Shown piece by piece: positions 8,285-16,232 of a DNA stretch of 64,000 nt (position 1 is the stretch's first letter; the number at the start of each line of letters is the position of its first letter). The DNA is taken from positions 32,398 to 96,397 of the forward strand of contig JAUNOM010000006.1 of NCBI GenBank assembly GCA_030531085.1, written 5' to 3'. Made by a program: the position numbers and the translations under genes. The notes under the pieces are model-generated. The model did no database searches, was not told the origin of the DNA, and saw only the letters and a program-made list of their open reading frames with translations. The DNA is from Prevotellaceae bacterium. GTDB lineage: Bacteria; Bacteroidota; Bacteroidia; Bacteroidales; Bacteroidaceae.

Positions 8285-8614
8285 ATGGGAAAGCTGAATA
8301 ACGTTTGGTCCTACCTTGCCCGTCACAAGTATCTCATCACTATAGTGCTGGGAATACTGTTGGTGGGAGTCATTGATGAGAACAGTTTCCGTAAGTACAT
8401 GATACTTCAGATGCGTTATAATGAGGCGAGGAGTGAACTTGACTCCTATGTGGAGCAGTTTCATCGTGACTCTGTGAGGCTGAATGCTCTTGAAGCTAAT
8501 CATAAAGGGGTAGAACGTGTGGCGAGAGAACGCTATTTCATGAAGCGTGCTAATGAGGACGTTTATGTGTTGAGTACGGATGAGAGAAATGTAGAGGAGG
8601 ATGTTGTGAAATGA
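8285..8614 (+). CDS. FtsB/DivIC-like septum formation initiator
   Basis: A small 109-residue bitopic protein. It has a short cytoplasmic start, one membrane helix (about residues 17-32, ITIVLGILLVGVI), then a charged coiled-coil region (RYNEARSELDSYVEQFHRD) and a C-terminal ARERYFMKRANEDVYVL. This last form is typical of DivIC/FtsB, which join FtsL and FtsQ in the divisome. It overlaps the next gene by 4 bases (ATGA), so the two are translationally coupled. Assignment rests on architecture and the ERYFMKR.NEDVY tail. Confidence 0.8.
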   Translation: MGKLNNVWSYLARHKYLITIVLGILLVGVIDENSFRKYMILQMRYNEARSELDSYVEQFHRDSVRLNALEANHKGVERVARERYFMKRANEDVYVLSTDERNVEEDVVK

Positions 8615-9051
8615 ACTTAGGAGAGTATGCTAAGTGGAAGACAGTCTTGATGACACTCGGTGCTGTTATGATGGTGGTAGGTGCTGTCACTGTGATAATT
8701 GATATCGGGAACTTCATGCCATACATGGTGCGTGCTGTTGCCGTCATCGCGTATGCTGTGGGGACGGTGGTCTTTGCCGTAATGCAGGCAATGCAGACAT
8801 ACAGCAGTGTCAGCCTTACTATAAAGCGTCTTAGGCGTATAATGCTTATAGGCGATGCGTGTTTTGTCGCTTCTGGACTGCTGGCGCTTGAACAGGCATT
8901 CCAGATTGTGAAGCCCTGGGTTGCCACCACTGTTGATGGATACGCTGATTACTGTCATTATGTGCATAACAACTGGGTTGTATTATTGCTCATAGCCACT
9001 ATTATTGAACTGTATGTCACTATGCGCCTATCGTATGAATTGAAAAAATAG
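8611..9051 (+). CDS. Four-helix integral membrane protein of unknown function
   Basis: The 146-residue product has four predicted membrane segments, around residues 9-32, 37-58, 72-95 and 118-140. A basic loop (SLTIKRLRRIM) lies between helices 2 and 3. I do not recognise a named enzyme family. Its start overlaps the stop of the FtsB/DivIC-like gene, an arrangement suggesting joint expression and perhaps an envelope role. A hairpin with a T-run follows about 50 bases downstream. Confidence 0.75.
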   Translation: MNLGEYAKWKTVLMTLGAVMMVVGAVTVIIDIGNFMPYMVRAVAVIAYAVGTVVFAVMQAMQTYSSVSLTIKRLRRIMLIGDACFVASGLLALEQAFQIVKPWVATTVDGYADYCHYVHNNWVVLLLIATIIELYVTMRLSYELKK

Positions 9052-9099
9052 AAAACTACATATATTAAAATACACGATTTTCTTTTAAACCCCATTTTG

Positions 9100-9146
9100 A
9101 CAAAACGTCACAAAAATTCCTTTTTTTGTGACGTTTTGTTTTTTTG
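9100..9146 (+). terminator. Stem-loop with T-run after the FtsB/membrane-protein operon
   Basis: ACAAAACGTCACAAAAA (9100-9116) and its exact complement (9123-9139) form a 17-bp stem with a 6-base loop, followed by T7. It is probably the operon terminator. A diverged second copy is at 9479-9514. Confidence 0.6.
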
Positions 9147-9228
9147 TAACAGTCGACATTACTTTGCATTCTGGAGAGAAAATACACTCTCTTTATCCAT
9201 TGAAAGAGCGAAAAAGTGCTTGCTGGAG

Positions 9229-9316
9229 CGCAATTTGATAGCTATTACCTTGTAATTAGATACATATTGCAGTGTTATCTCTATCAAATTGCAAGGTAAT
9301 CTCTATCAAATAACAG
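9229..9316. repeat. Interspersed palindromic element A, copy 2
   Basis: CAATTTGATAG (9231-9241) pairs with CTATCAAATTG (9282-9292), and ATTACCTTG (9245-9253) pairs with CAAGGTAAT (9292-9300). Direct repeats of CTCTATCAAAT also occur. The words are those of copy 1, reshuffled. Confidence 0.8.
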
Positions 9317-9478
9317 CGTAAAAAGGCTCCTTTTAAGTCGCTATTATATATGTTTACAAGTGTTATGTTACGTAAGTATAAGATTATTAAGTTGTTAGTT
9401 GTATGCGCGAGAATGCGCTGTACGCGCCCGTTATGAATTAATTTTGAAATACGCGATTCTCAGAGAGTCTGGAAAATC

Positions 9479-9514
9479 AAAGTGTCACAAAAACTGCCTT
9501 TTTTGTAACACTTT
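9479..9514. repeat. Second, diverged copy of the 9100-9139 stem-loop
   Basis: AAAGTGTCACAAAAA (9479-9493) and TTTTTGTAACACTTT (9500-9514) pair with one mismatch. Core and loop (CACAAAAA, CTGCC, TTTTTGT) match the first hairpin. It may be an operator or a terminator; no gene ends next to it. Confidence 0.55.
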
Positions 9515-9713
9515 GTAAAATGGCACTTCCTTTGTAGAGGATTGTAAAATGTATGGATTTAATGTGATTTATATGTTGTACCTATCTGCGTTAGGTGGTG
9601 TTGTAGTGTTTATAAATCCTAAATGATAAGAACATTAAACTAAAAAAACATTAAACGTACACTTAATTCTACTAAATACCGTAAATTTATTTTCTTACAT
9701 CGATAATTCACAC

Positions 9714-9721
9714 TATCTTTG
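9714..9721 (+). promoter_or_regulatory. -7 box for the lipoprotein gene
   Basis: TATCTTTG lies 56 bases before the ATG at 9778. The -33 region is only TTTC-like. The leader that follows contains a small hairpin (TACGCTAAAGCGTA). Confidence 0.5.
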
Positions 9722-9777
9722 CATACGCTAAAGCGTAGATATGCTTTAATCGGCGTTGATTAACCGTAATAAAATAT

Positions 9778-10566
9778 ATGAAGAAACATTTTGATTTGCT
9801 GACATTCTCGTGCTTGGGCATTGTATTGCTTGCTGTGATGACAATGACTTCATGCACCAAATATGATATTTCAGGTTCTTCGGATCTGTTAACCGTTGAT
9901 GGCCGTATGCTGTATCTGAGAACCTTGACAGGAGACAAGCCGCTTGGACTTGACTCATGCAATGTGGTGCATGGTAAGTTTAAGTTCTCTGGCTCTCTTG
10001 ATTCTGTGCAGGTTGTGATGCTCTGCATGGATAATAATGCTGTGATACCTGTGGTGTTGGAGGATGGTAAGATAGAGATAGAGATGAACTCGCAACGTCA
10101 GGTGTGCAAGGGAACGCCATTGAACGATACACTTACCGCGTTTACAAACCGCTATCGCCAGTTGGCGCTACAGATGGCAGACCTGGAACATCAGCAGAAT
10201 CAGGCCATAATGAATGCGGAGGACATGGATGAGGTGAATGCACGTCTTGCTCAAGCAGAGCAGAGACTGTTGCAACAGGAGGATAAACTTGTAAGTAGCT
10301 TCATAGAGGACAATTTCAATAACAGTCTTGGACCGTATGTCTTTATCATGGCCACGCAGGGATACGAGTATCCTATGCTTACACCTTGGATAGAAGCTCT
10401 TATGACAAAGGCTACGACAACATTCAAGAACCATCCCGCAGTGAAAGAATATATGGAGGCGGCACGGCATAATCAGGATGTGTTAAGTGGAGCTGTGGAC
10501 ATGCCAAGTCAAGAACCTATTGATGCGGCGGAGACCCCTAATGAGCTGGCTAAGCCGAAAGAGTAG
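9778..10566 (+). CDS. DUF4369-type lipoprotein
   Basis: A 262-residue exported protein. A hydrophobic segment ends in the lipobox-like MTMTSC (Cys about residue 26), so it is probably a lipoprotein. Residues ~35-110 (LTVDGRMLYLRTL, DSCNVVHGKFKFSGSLDS, VVLEDGKIEIEM) show the beta-rich pattern of the Bacteroidota DUF4369 domain, often found before thioredoxin-like domains. Here no thioredoxin domain follows. The rest is helical and charged (about 125-180), then a Pro/Glu-rich tail. The gene has its own promoter and terminator. Function unknown; the envelope location is inferred. Confidence 0.8.
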   Translation: MKKHFDLLTFSCLGIVLLAVMTMTSCTKYDISGSSDLLTVDGRMLYLRTLTGDKPLGLDSCNVVHGKFKFSGSLDSVQVVMLCMDNNAVIPVVLEDGKIEIEMNSQRQVCKGTPLNDTLTAFTNRYRQLALQMADLEHQQNQAIMNAEDMDEVNARLAQAEQRLLQQEDKLVSSFIEDNFNNSLGPYVFIMATQGYEYPMLTPWIEALMTKATTTFKNHPAVKEYMEAARHNQDVLSGAVDMPSQEPIDAAETPNELAKPKE

Positions 10567-10575
10567 ATGTTTTCT

Positions 10576-10628
10576 GAAGTTATAGTAATGTACCGGACAA
10601 TAGTTGGAACTTGCTATAACTTCTTTTA
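10576..10628 (+). terminator. Terminator after the DUF4369 lipoprotein
   Basis: GAAGTTATAG (10576-10585) pairs with CTATAACTTC (10614-10623), followed by TTTTAGT. Confidence 0.65.
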
Positions 10629-10671
10629 GTATTTGAGTGACTTTAGTGATTATCGCATAAAGATAAGAATA

Positions 10672-12006
10672 ATGACCATACTTGTAACAAATGGAATTCT
10701 TGTCAATGAAGGTGTGTGCCGTAAGGCGGATATCCTCATTGAGGATGATTGTATAAAGAGTATTGCAGATAGAGTAGGGGATTATAGCTCTGTCGATAAG
10801 GTTATAGACGCATCTGATTGTTATGTACTGCCGGGTGTTATTGATTCTCATGTGCATTTTCGTGAACCGGGACTGACTCATAAGGCGGATATGGAGACAG
10901 AGAGCCGCGCCGCTGCTTATGGTGGTGTGACATCAGTCTTTGATATGCCGAATACTGTTCCACAGACTACAACGGCTTATGCCTTGGAGCATAAAAGGGA
11001 TATTGCGCACAGCAAGATGTGTGTGAACTATACATTCTTTCCCGGTGCCACAAATGACAATATAGCGGAACTGCGTGCTATGGACAAGAGTGTAATACCG
11101 GGAATAAAACTGTTTATGGGGTCCAGTACAGGCAATATGCTTGTGGATAAGGAGCAGGCACTTGATGCGGTTTTCGCCATGGCTCATGATGTGGGACTGC
11201 CTGTAATGGCACACTGTGAGGATACGCAGGTGATAGAGCGTAATATGGATTACTATCGACGGACAATGGGGGATGATGTCTCCGACTTCAGACTACATCC
11301 CATAATACGTTCTGAAGAGGCCTGTGTTAAGTCGACGGCCCTTGCTTTGAAATTGGCAAGACGTCATGGAACAAGGCTGCATATTGCCCATGTAAGCACG
11401 GCAAAGGAACTTGATTTGATAACGCTGGATGATAAAAACATTACTTTGGAGGCTACGGTAGCGCATCTTTTGTATTGTGATGAGGACTATGAGCGCCTTG
11501 GAGCAAGGATAAAGTGTAATCCGGCTATAAAGACAAGTGATGACCGTACTGCATTGCGTGCAGCGCTTGCCAGTTCTGGTATATATACAATAGGTACAGA
11601 TCATGCGCCGCATACTCTTGCGGAAAAGCAGGGAGGAGTGATGAAGGCTGTGTCAGGGATGCCGATGGTACAGTTCTCTCTTGTGGCAATGCTGACGCTA
11701 ATGGATGAGGGATGTCTGACAATGGAGCGGATAGTGGAGCTGATGTGCCATAATCCGGCGCGTCTGTTCTCCGTAAGCCGCCGTGGCTTCCTGCGTCAGG
11801 GCTATAAGGCGGATATGGCAATAGTGAGACGTGAGTCATGGACAGTGACAAAGGACTGCATACAAAGCAAGTGTGGATGGAGTCCGTTGGAAGGTATGAG
11901 GATGCAGTGGCAGGTGAGGCAGACTGTCTGCAATGGGCGTATCGTGTATGATAATGGAGCGTTTGACAGCACCTGTCGCGGTGAGGCTTTGACATTTGAG
12001 CGATAA
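10672..12006 (+). CDS. pyrC: Dihydroorotase
   Basis: The 444-residue amidohydrolase closes carbamoyl-aspartate to dihydroorotate in pyrimidine synthesis. Metal-binding HVH lies in VIDSHVHFREPG (His60, His62). Further class I features are AHCEDT, HIAHVSTAKEL, CNPAIKTSDDR and GTDHAPHTLAEKQGG. The ATG at 10672 gives the normal N-terminus (MTILVTNG); a TTG at 10633 would add 13 unconserved residues. The next gene, plsC, begins 13 bases after its stop. The partner pyrBI genes lie about 17 kb away on the other strand. Confidence 0.96.
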   Translation: MTILVTNGILVNEGVCRKADILIEDDCIKSIADRVGDYSSVDKVIDASDCYVLPGVIDSHVHFREPGLTHKADMETESRAAAYGGVTSVFDMPNTVPQTTTAYALEHKRDIAHSKMCVNYTFFPGATNDNIAELRAMDKSVIPGIKLFMGSSTGNMLVDKEQALDAVFAMAHDVGLPVMAHCEDTQVIERNMDYYRRTMGDDVSDFRLHPIIRSEEACVKSTALALKLARRHGTRLHIAHVSTAKELDLITLDDKNITLEATVAHLLYCDEDYERLGARIKCNPAIKTSDDRTALRAALASSGIYTIGTDHAPHTLAEKQGGVMKAVSGMPMVQFSLVAMLTLMDEGCLTMERIVELMCHNPARLFSVSRRGFLRQGYKADMAIVRRESWTVTKDCIQSKCGWSPLEGMRMQWQVRQTVCNGRIVYDNGAFDSTCRGEALTFER

Positions 12007-12019
12007 TAGGAATATAGGG

Positions 12020-12796
12020 ATGCTTTATCATATATATCAAATATTTGTTCTTGCTCCGATTGTGGTTATTGCTACAGTAATAGTGAGTTCTGTGGTTGTA
12101 GTAATGTGCACTGTTACGGGATGGCTCAGATTGCATTTGCCCTTTACGTTAGGAGTGATGACACGTCCGGACTGGTGGGCTTCCGTCATGACCCGTTGGT
12201 GGGGAAGAGTCATTATCTGTGCTTCATTGCTTGATGTGCATATTTATGGGCGTGAGAATATTCCGGAGGGACGGTCATGTGTGTTTACTGCGAACCACCA
12301 GGGAGCGTATGATATATTCCTTGTCTGTGGTTATCTTGGAGTGGAGATACGGTGGATGTTGAAACGTTCGCTTGAGAAAATCCCACTCTTTGGTATGGCT
12401 GCCCGTCATGCCGGCTATATATTCGTGGACAAAGGCAGTGCGGGAAAGGTGAGGGCCACATACCGCAAGGCGGAAGAGGCGCTGAAAGATGGGGCGTCTG
12501 TGATGGTGTTTCCAGAGGGCGCGCGTACTTTTGACGGACGGATGCGTGCCTTTCGGCGTGGTGCCTTTACTCTTGCTGACGAGCTTCAGCTGCCGGTAGT
12601 GCCAATGACGATAAATGGTTCTTTCGATGTTTTGCCACGTCAGCGTGACGGACATTTCATAAAGCGTCATGAACTGTTTCTTACAATTCACGCACCTATA
12701 TATCCGCATACACAAGGTATGGACAATATAAATCGCCTTATGGAGGAAAGTTATACAGCAATAAACAGTGCTGTGGTTCCGGAATATAGAAATTAA
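12020..12796 (+). CDS. plsC: 1-acyl-sn-glycerol-3-phosphate acyltransferase
   Basis: This 258-residue membrane-associated PlsC-type enzyme acylates lysophosphatidic acid to phosphatidic acid. One or two N-terminal helices (about residues 5-40) precede the catalytic NHQGAYD (HX4D, about residues 92-98), the GYIFVDKG block and the substrate-binding VMVFPEGART. The ATG at 12020 is taken; a TTG at 11996 that overlaps the pyrC stop is possible. Coupling to pyrC by a 13-base gap suggests co-transcription. Confidence 0.93.
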   Translation: MLYHIYQIFVLAPIVVIATVIVSSVVVVMCTVTGWLRLHLPFTLGVMTRPDWWASVMTRWWGRVIICASLLDVHIYGRENIPEGRSCVFTANHQGAYDIFLVCGYLGVEIRWMLKRSLEKIPLFGMAARHAGYIFVDKGSAGKVRATYRKAEEALKDGASVMVFPEGARTFDGRMRAFRRGAFTLADELQLPVVPMTINGSFDVLPRQRDGHFIKRHELFLTIHAPIYPHTQGMDNINRLMEESYTAINSAVVPEYRN

Positions 12797-12818
12797 GTAG
12801 GGTATATAACCAAAGTTT

Positions 12819-12835
12819 GTATGCAATTTGCATAC
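12819..12835. terminator. Small palindrome between convergent genes
   Basis: GTATGCAA and TTGCATAC flank a single base between plsC and the GIY-YIG gene. It could serve as a weak two-way terminator; no strong T-run follows. Confidence 0.35.
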
Positions 12836-12860
12836 TGTGATAAAGGAAACTGTTCCTATG

Positions 12861-13520
12861 TCAGTTCATTTCGTTGATAAAGCATGATTCCTTTTCCTTT
12901 CTCAAATCATCCAGTATCCTGCCGTTATAAGAGAAATATTTAGCCCCTTGATATGCACCGGAGGCATTCCTTTTATCTTCTGGCATAAATGTTCCGACAA
13001 AAGGGGATAACTTATAGATGCGTCCTTCGTATTCAATAGAATCGTCTGATGCTACTTTCACGACCAAATTGGTAGGCACAAATGTTATCTGTTCGCCTAT
13101 CTTGATGTCGCACATACTGAACTTAAAGCGTGAACGCTTGGCTTCACGTTTGGTGGAAACGGGTGTGGCATTGTTAATCACAGGCTTGTTTTCATGATAC
13201 AAGATGACCTCTGCGTCGTCAATTGTCATTGCAATGTCACGAAAAATGTCAAGAGCCATTTGCGGGGCGACATTGAAGAACTCGCGGTTCTGACGGATGC
13301 GGAGGTCTGTCAGACGGTCAATAGTCTTGTGTACCAGCTTCTCCACCTCGTTGAATTTACAAGTTTTCATGGTTGCAAATATCTCAAAGGGTAGTGGTAC
13401 AGCCGTATTGTCAAGTTCCTTAGAACGTACGTCCACAGGACGGGAACTTTTTCCAATCTTCACCCAATCTTCTTTGAAACTTGGATTGGTCAGTATATAT
13501 ACGTATCCTTGTTCTGACAT
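12861..13520 (-). CDS. GIY-YIG superfamily (T5orf172/MUG113-like) protein with C-terminal RAMA-like domain
   Basis: In these 219 residues the N-terminal ~95 (GYVYILTNPSFKEDWVKIGKS, then a pair-rich helix and NREFFNV) match the T5orf172 branch of the GIY-YIG nuclease fold. The first motif is YVYIL and the second is KIGKS. The C-terminal ~80 (IEYEGRIYKLSPFVG, SGAYQGAKYFSYNGRILDDL) resemble the RAMA/DUF4357 domain often found with restriction or modification enzymes. A DNA-related role is likely, but no restriction, toxin or phage gene is nearby. It is a single gene with 113 bases upstream and no clear promoter box. Confidence 0.78.
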   Translation of the reverse strand: MSEQGYVYILTNPSFKEDWVKIGKSSRPVDVRSKELDNTAVPLPFEIFATMKTCKFNEVEKLVHKTIDRLTDLRIRQNREFFNVAPQMALDIFRDIAMTIDDAEVILYHENKPVINNATPVSTKREAKRSRFKFSMCDIKIGEQITFVPTNLVVKVASDDSIEYEGRIYKLSPFVGTFMPEDKRNASGAYQGAKYFSYNGRILDDLRKEKESCFINEMN

Positions 13521-13579
13521 CTTTATTAGTTTTATTTTCTTGTTACTTTACATATCGCTAATTCCATAACAATATAATA

Positions 13580-13620
13580 GGAGAGCTACGGCATACTGGT
13601 TGGTATGGCGTAACTCTCCT
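13580..13620 (-). terminator. Hairpin after the double SGNH esterase gene
   Basis: GGAGAGCTACGGCAT (13580-13594) pairs with ATGGCGTAACTCTCC (13605-13619), with two mismatches. It lies 14 bases beyond the stop of the minus-strand gene. The following tract is AT-rich but not a pure T-run. Confidence 0.5.
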
Positions 13621-13633
13621 GTTGTATGGAATG

Positions 13634-15439
13634 CTATTTAAGATATTGCGTAAGTGGTGAGTTGTTTGCTGTCAGACCTTTCTTCAAGCTTAGTGCGTTG
13701 TTGCGTGCGCCGAGTAAGGAGGTGTGTGTGTGGTCATGGTTGAAATACTTCATGGCTTTCTCCTTGCTTCCGCATTTCTTGTCAAGGTAGTCAGCGGAGA
13801 TATTGTGTATGTCAACAAATTCAACACCGTTCTCTTCTGCTACTTGTTTGCACCATTGTGTGATGTAGTTATCGTTGCGGCGCTCTATGTATTGTTTGCC
13901 TTTCTTCTCCTCTACGGGATAGAACTTGCCGCGTTTGGTGCCTTTTCCTTCGTGCCATTCATTACGTGGTGTGAATGATAGTATTACAGGTATTGCACCT
14001 TTCTCTTTACAGTCTACTATCATCTTGTGCAGATACCAGCCGTATGAATATACAACAAGGTTCTTTCCGTTGCTCTTTAAGTGATATACATGGCTTGTAT
14101 CTTTAGCACATGGTATTACACCACGTTCCTTGTCACGGTCTATACCTCCAATGTCATTATGTCCGAATTGTATTAGTACGTAGTCGCCAGGACGTAATGT
14201 GCGGTATACTTCTTCCCATCTGTCTTCAAGAAGGAATGTGCGTGTGGAGCGGCCAGCCTTGGCTGCATTGATGAATGTGCACTTTGACTCGTCAAATATT
14301 GTGTATGCCTGTGAGCCCCATCCCCACATACCATTGGGATTCTTGTCCTCATTCTTACCTGTAGAGTCGCCGCAAAGGAATATACGTACTTTATTTTTCT
14401 TTTCTTCTGCTGTTTTTGTTTTTGGTATTACATTGCCTTTCTTATCATAGTTATTGGGTTCCCATGATAATAGTTTCTTTTCGTAGTCAGGATATACCTT
14501 CTCGAGTAGGAGATATGATTTCAGTTCCTGAAGTTGTGGATCATTGTTTACAGCAAGACCTTCGGCTGCTGATTCTGCATTCATCCTTGCACCGAATGCA
14601 GAAGAGTGTATCTTATCATGGTAGAAGTGGTAGTTTGTCTTCCATTTGCCGTACTTCTCTAACTTCAGAGCGGAAATGTCATTGAGGTCTATGACAGGAA
14701 CATTCATCTCTTTGCCAATGGCGAAGATGGCAGGAGTGAAGTCTGACAGCTTGCGCTGTATACGATTGGTGTCTGATGTCTCGTAGGCGTTGCGCGGCGT
14801 GAGTGTTAGCAGTACTGGAGTAGCTCCCTTTGCACGTACCTCGTTGATGAATTTACGAGTGTAACCACCAAATGTATATACCGTATCCTGGCAGTTGCGC
14901 ACTTTGTTGAATATGATGATTGAATCAGCGGAAAGGCTTAGCTTGCCGTCTGGACGATAGCTGGAGCGGGCGCGTATCTCGTCTATAGGTCCGTTATCAT
15001 TATGCCCCAGTTCAAGGAAAACGTAGTCTCCTTTCTTTACACCGCTGAGAGTACGTCTCCATAGCTCTGGAGACTTGTAGAATGTGCGTGGGGATGTGCC
15101 ACCAAGCGCGTGATTTTCTACTGTAATCTTGTCTTCATTGAAATACTCATGTGCATAGTATCCCCATCCCCATTGGCCGTTGTCTCCGTTACCTCGTGTG
15201 CCTGTACGCATTGTGGAGTTACCTACAAGGAACAAAACTGGGTTGTTGCCCTTGCGGGATGAGCCTGGTACAGGGCGTGCTTGATTGGCTATGTCAATGG
15301 AGTCGGCTGTAAGGTCGCGTACACCGTTAATGTCCAGCCATATATCTCCCTGCTCTTTCTTGTTCTGTGCATCTGTTGTTGTTGGACAGAGTGCATTGCT
15401 CAAGGCCACGATAGCTGTTAGTAATATAGTCTTTCTCAT
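13634..15439 (-). CDS. Secreted protein with two tandem SGNH (rhamnogalacturonan acetylesterase-like) domains
   Basis: A signal peptide (cut near ATTDAQ) leads into two similar SGNH/GDSL hydrolase domains, about residues 45-310 and 345-600. Each has block I (VGNSTM in the first, CGDSTG in the second), GWG, block III (ELGHNDNG and QFGHNDIG), and a C-terminal Asp/His block (DKIHSSAFGA and DHTHTSLLGA). The family, CE12-like, removes acetyl groups from pectin rhamnogalacturonan. The first domain has Asn instead of the usual Asp before the catalytic Ser, which may alter activity. It lies 28 bases downstream of a small secreted-protein gene and probably shares its transcript. Confidence 0.88.
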   Translation of the reverse strand: MRKTILLTAIVALSNALCPTTTDAQNKKEQGDIWLDINGVRDLTADSIDIANQARPVPGSSRKGNNPVLFLVGNSTMRTGTRGNGDNGQWGWGYYAHEYFNEDKITVENHALGGTSPRTFYKSPELWRRTLSGVKKGDYVFLELGHNDNGPIDEIRARSSYRPDGKLSLSADSIIIFNKVRNCQDTVYTFGGYTRKFINEVRAKGATPVLLTLTPRNAYETSDTNRIQRKLSDFTPAIFAIGKEMNVPVIDLNDISALKLEKYGKWKTNYHFYHDKIHSSAFGARMNAESAAEGLAVNNDPQLQELKSYLLLEKVYPDYEKKLLSWEPNNYDKKGNVIPKTKTAEEKKNKVRIFLCGDSTGKNEDKNPNGMWGWGSQAYTIFDESKCTFINAAKAGRSTRTFLLEDRWEEVYRTLRPGDYVLIQFGHNDIGGIDRDKERGVIPCAKDTSHVYHLKSNGKNLVVYSYGWYLHKMIVDCKEKGAIPVILSFTPRNEWHEGKGTKRGKFYPVEEKKGKQYIERRNDNYITQWCKQVAEENGVEFVDIHNISADYLDKKCGSKEKAMKYFNHDHTHTSLLGARNNALSLKKGLTANNSPLTQYLK

Positions 15440-15467
15440 ATTAATAGTTAGTTGGTTTATTATGTTC

Positions 15468-16151
15468 TTATTTTACAAAGAATGTTTTCCATACTGTTAG
15501 TATGGATTTCTTGCTGCTGTAAATAATCTCTGCCGAGCGAACGAAGGCCCTGTATGCGTTTCGTTCCTCACGTGAGTGCATTTGTTTTAGAATGTTGCTC
15601 TCATTGACTTCAAATGTTTCGTCATTGTAAAGCATATAGAATTTGTTCTGTAATGGGAGTGGCTCCTGCTCAACATCGCGGATACCTTCATTGTCTGCGA
15701 CACCTGTGGCGATGGTTGTCAATGCAGGTGAGAAGTCAAGCATATTCATGGTGCTCTGCCTGTTGATGCGTACCATCTCGTCATATTGCGGCTTGTCAAG
15801 TTGTTCTGCCATATACAAACGGCATAACTTGCCATTGATAGTGTCCTCACTTATCACGCTGCACAGTTTGTTATTGATGTTATAGTATGTCATGCCATTA
15901 GAGAACGTTACCTTATTGACTGTGCCTTGTTTCGCTTCAAGCCTCTTACCATGACTCTCATACCATAAAGACATCTTCCCTACGTGTATGTTGGCTTTCG
16001 CCTTTATCTTATTTATACCGCTATATATAGTGGCATCCTGGAACAGTTCGTATACGAATGGCCAAGTGGCTATAGGATACCATTCTGACTGTTGGGCTTG
16101 AACATATAATGAAGCCATAGTCATGAGTAAGGTACATACGATATTCTTCAT
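15468..16151 (-). CDS. Secreted protein of unknown function (GLPGLI-like)
   Basis: In 227 residues, a signal peptide (MKNIVCTLLMTMASLYVQAQ) is followed by a beta-rich domain. It includes YYNINNKLCSVI and INGKLCRLYMAEQ, a pattern like Bacteroidota GLPGLI-type periplasmic proteins, though the GLPGLI signature itself is not visible. The C-terminal ~60 residues are helical and basic. It lies upstream of the double esterase (28-base gap) and downstream of the phosphoesterase (81 bases), all on the minus strand. I cannot assign a function. Confidence 0.7.
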   Translation of the reverse strand: MKNIVCTLLMTMASLYVQAQQSEWYPIATWPFVYELFQDATIYSGINKIKAKANIHVGKMSLWYESHGKRLEAKQGTVNKVTFSNGMTYYNINNKLCSVISEDTINGKLCRLYMAEQLDKPQYDEMVRINRQSTMNMLDFSPALTTIATGVADNEGIRDVEQEPLPLQNKFYMLYNDETFEVNESNILKQMHSREERNAYRAFVRSAEIIYSSKKSILTVWKTFFVK

Positions 16152-16232
16152 ATTGTTTGGATTTAGGGTTAGCTGTTATAGTTGATTATTTTAGGAATAT
16201 TAGCGAGAACAATGACATGATATAGCTTGCAG

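Larger units (their letters stand above)
9052..9777. other. 726-base non-coding region
   Basis: No convincing gene on either strand. It holds two related stem-loops (9100-9139 and 9479-9514), a copy of palindromic element A (9229-9316), and a promoter for the lipoprotein gene at its right end. Base composition is markedly AT-rich. Confidence 0.7.
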
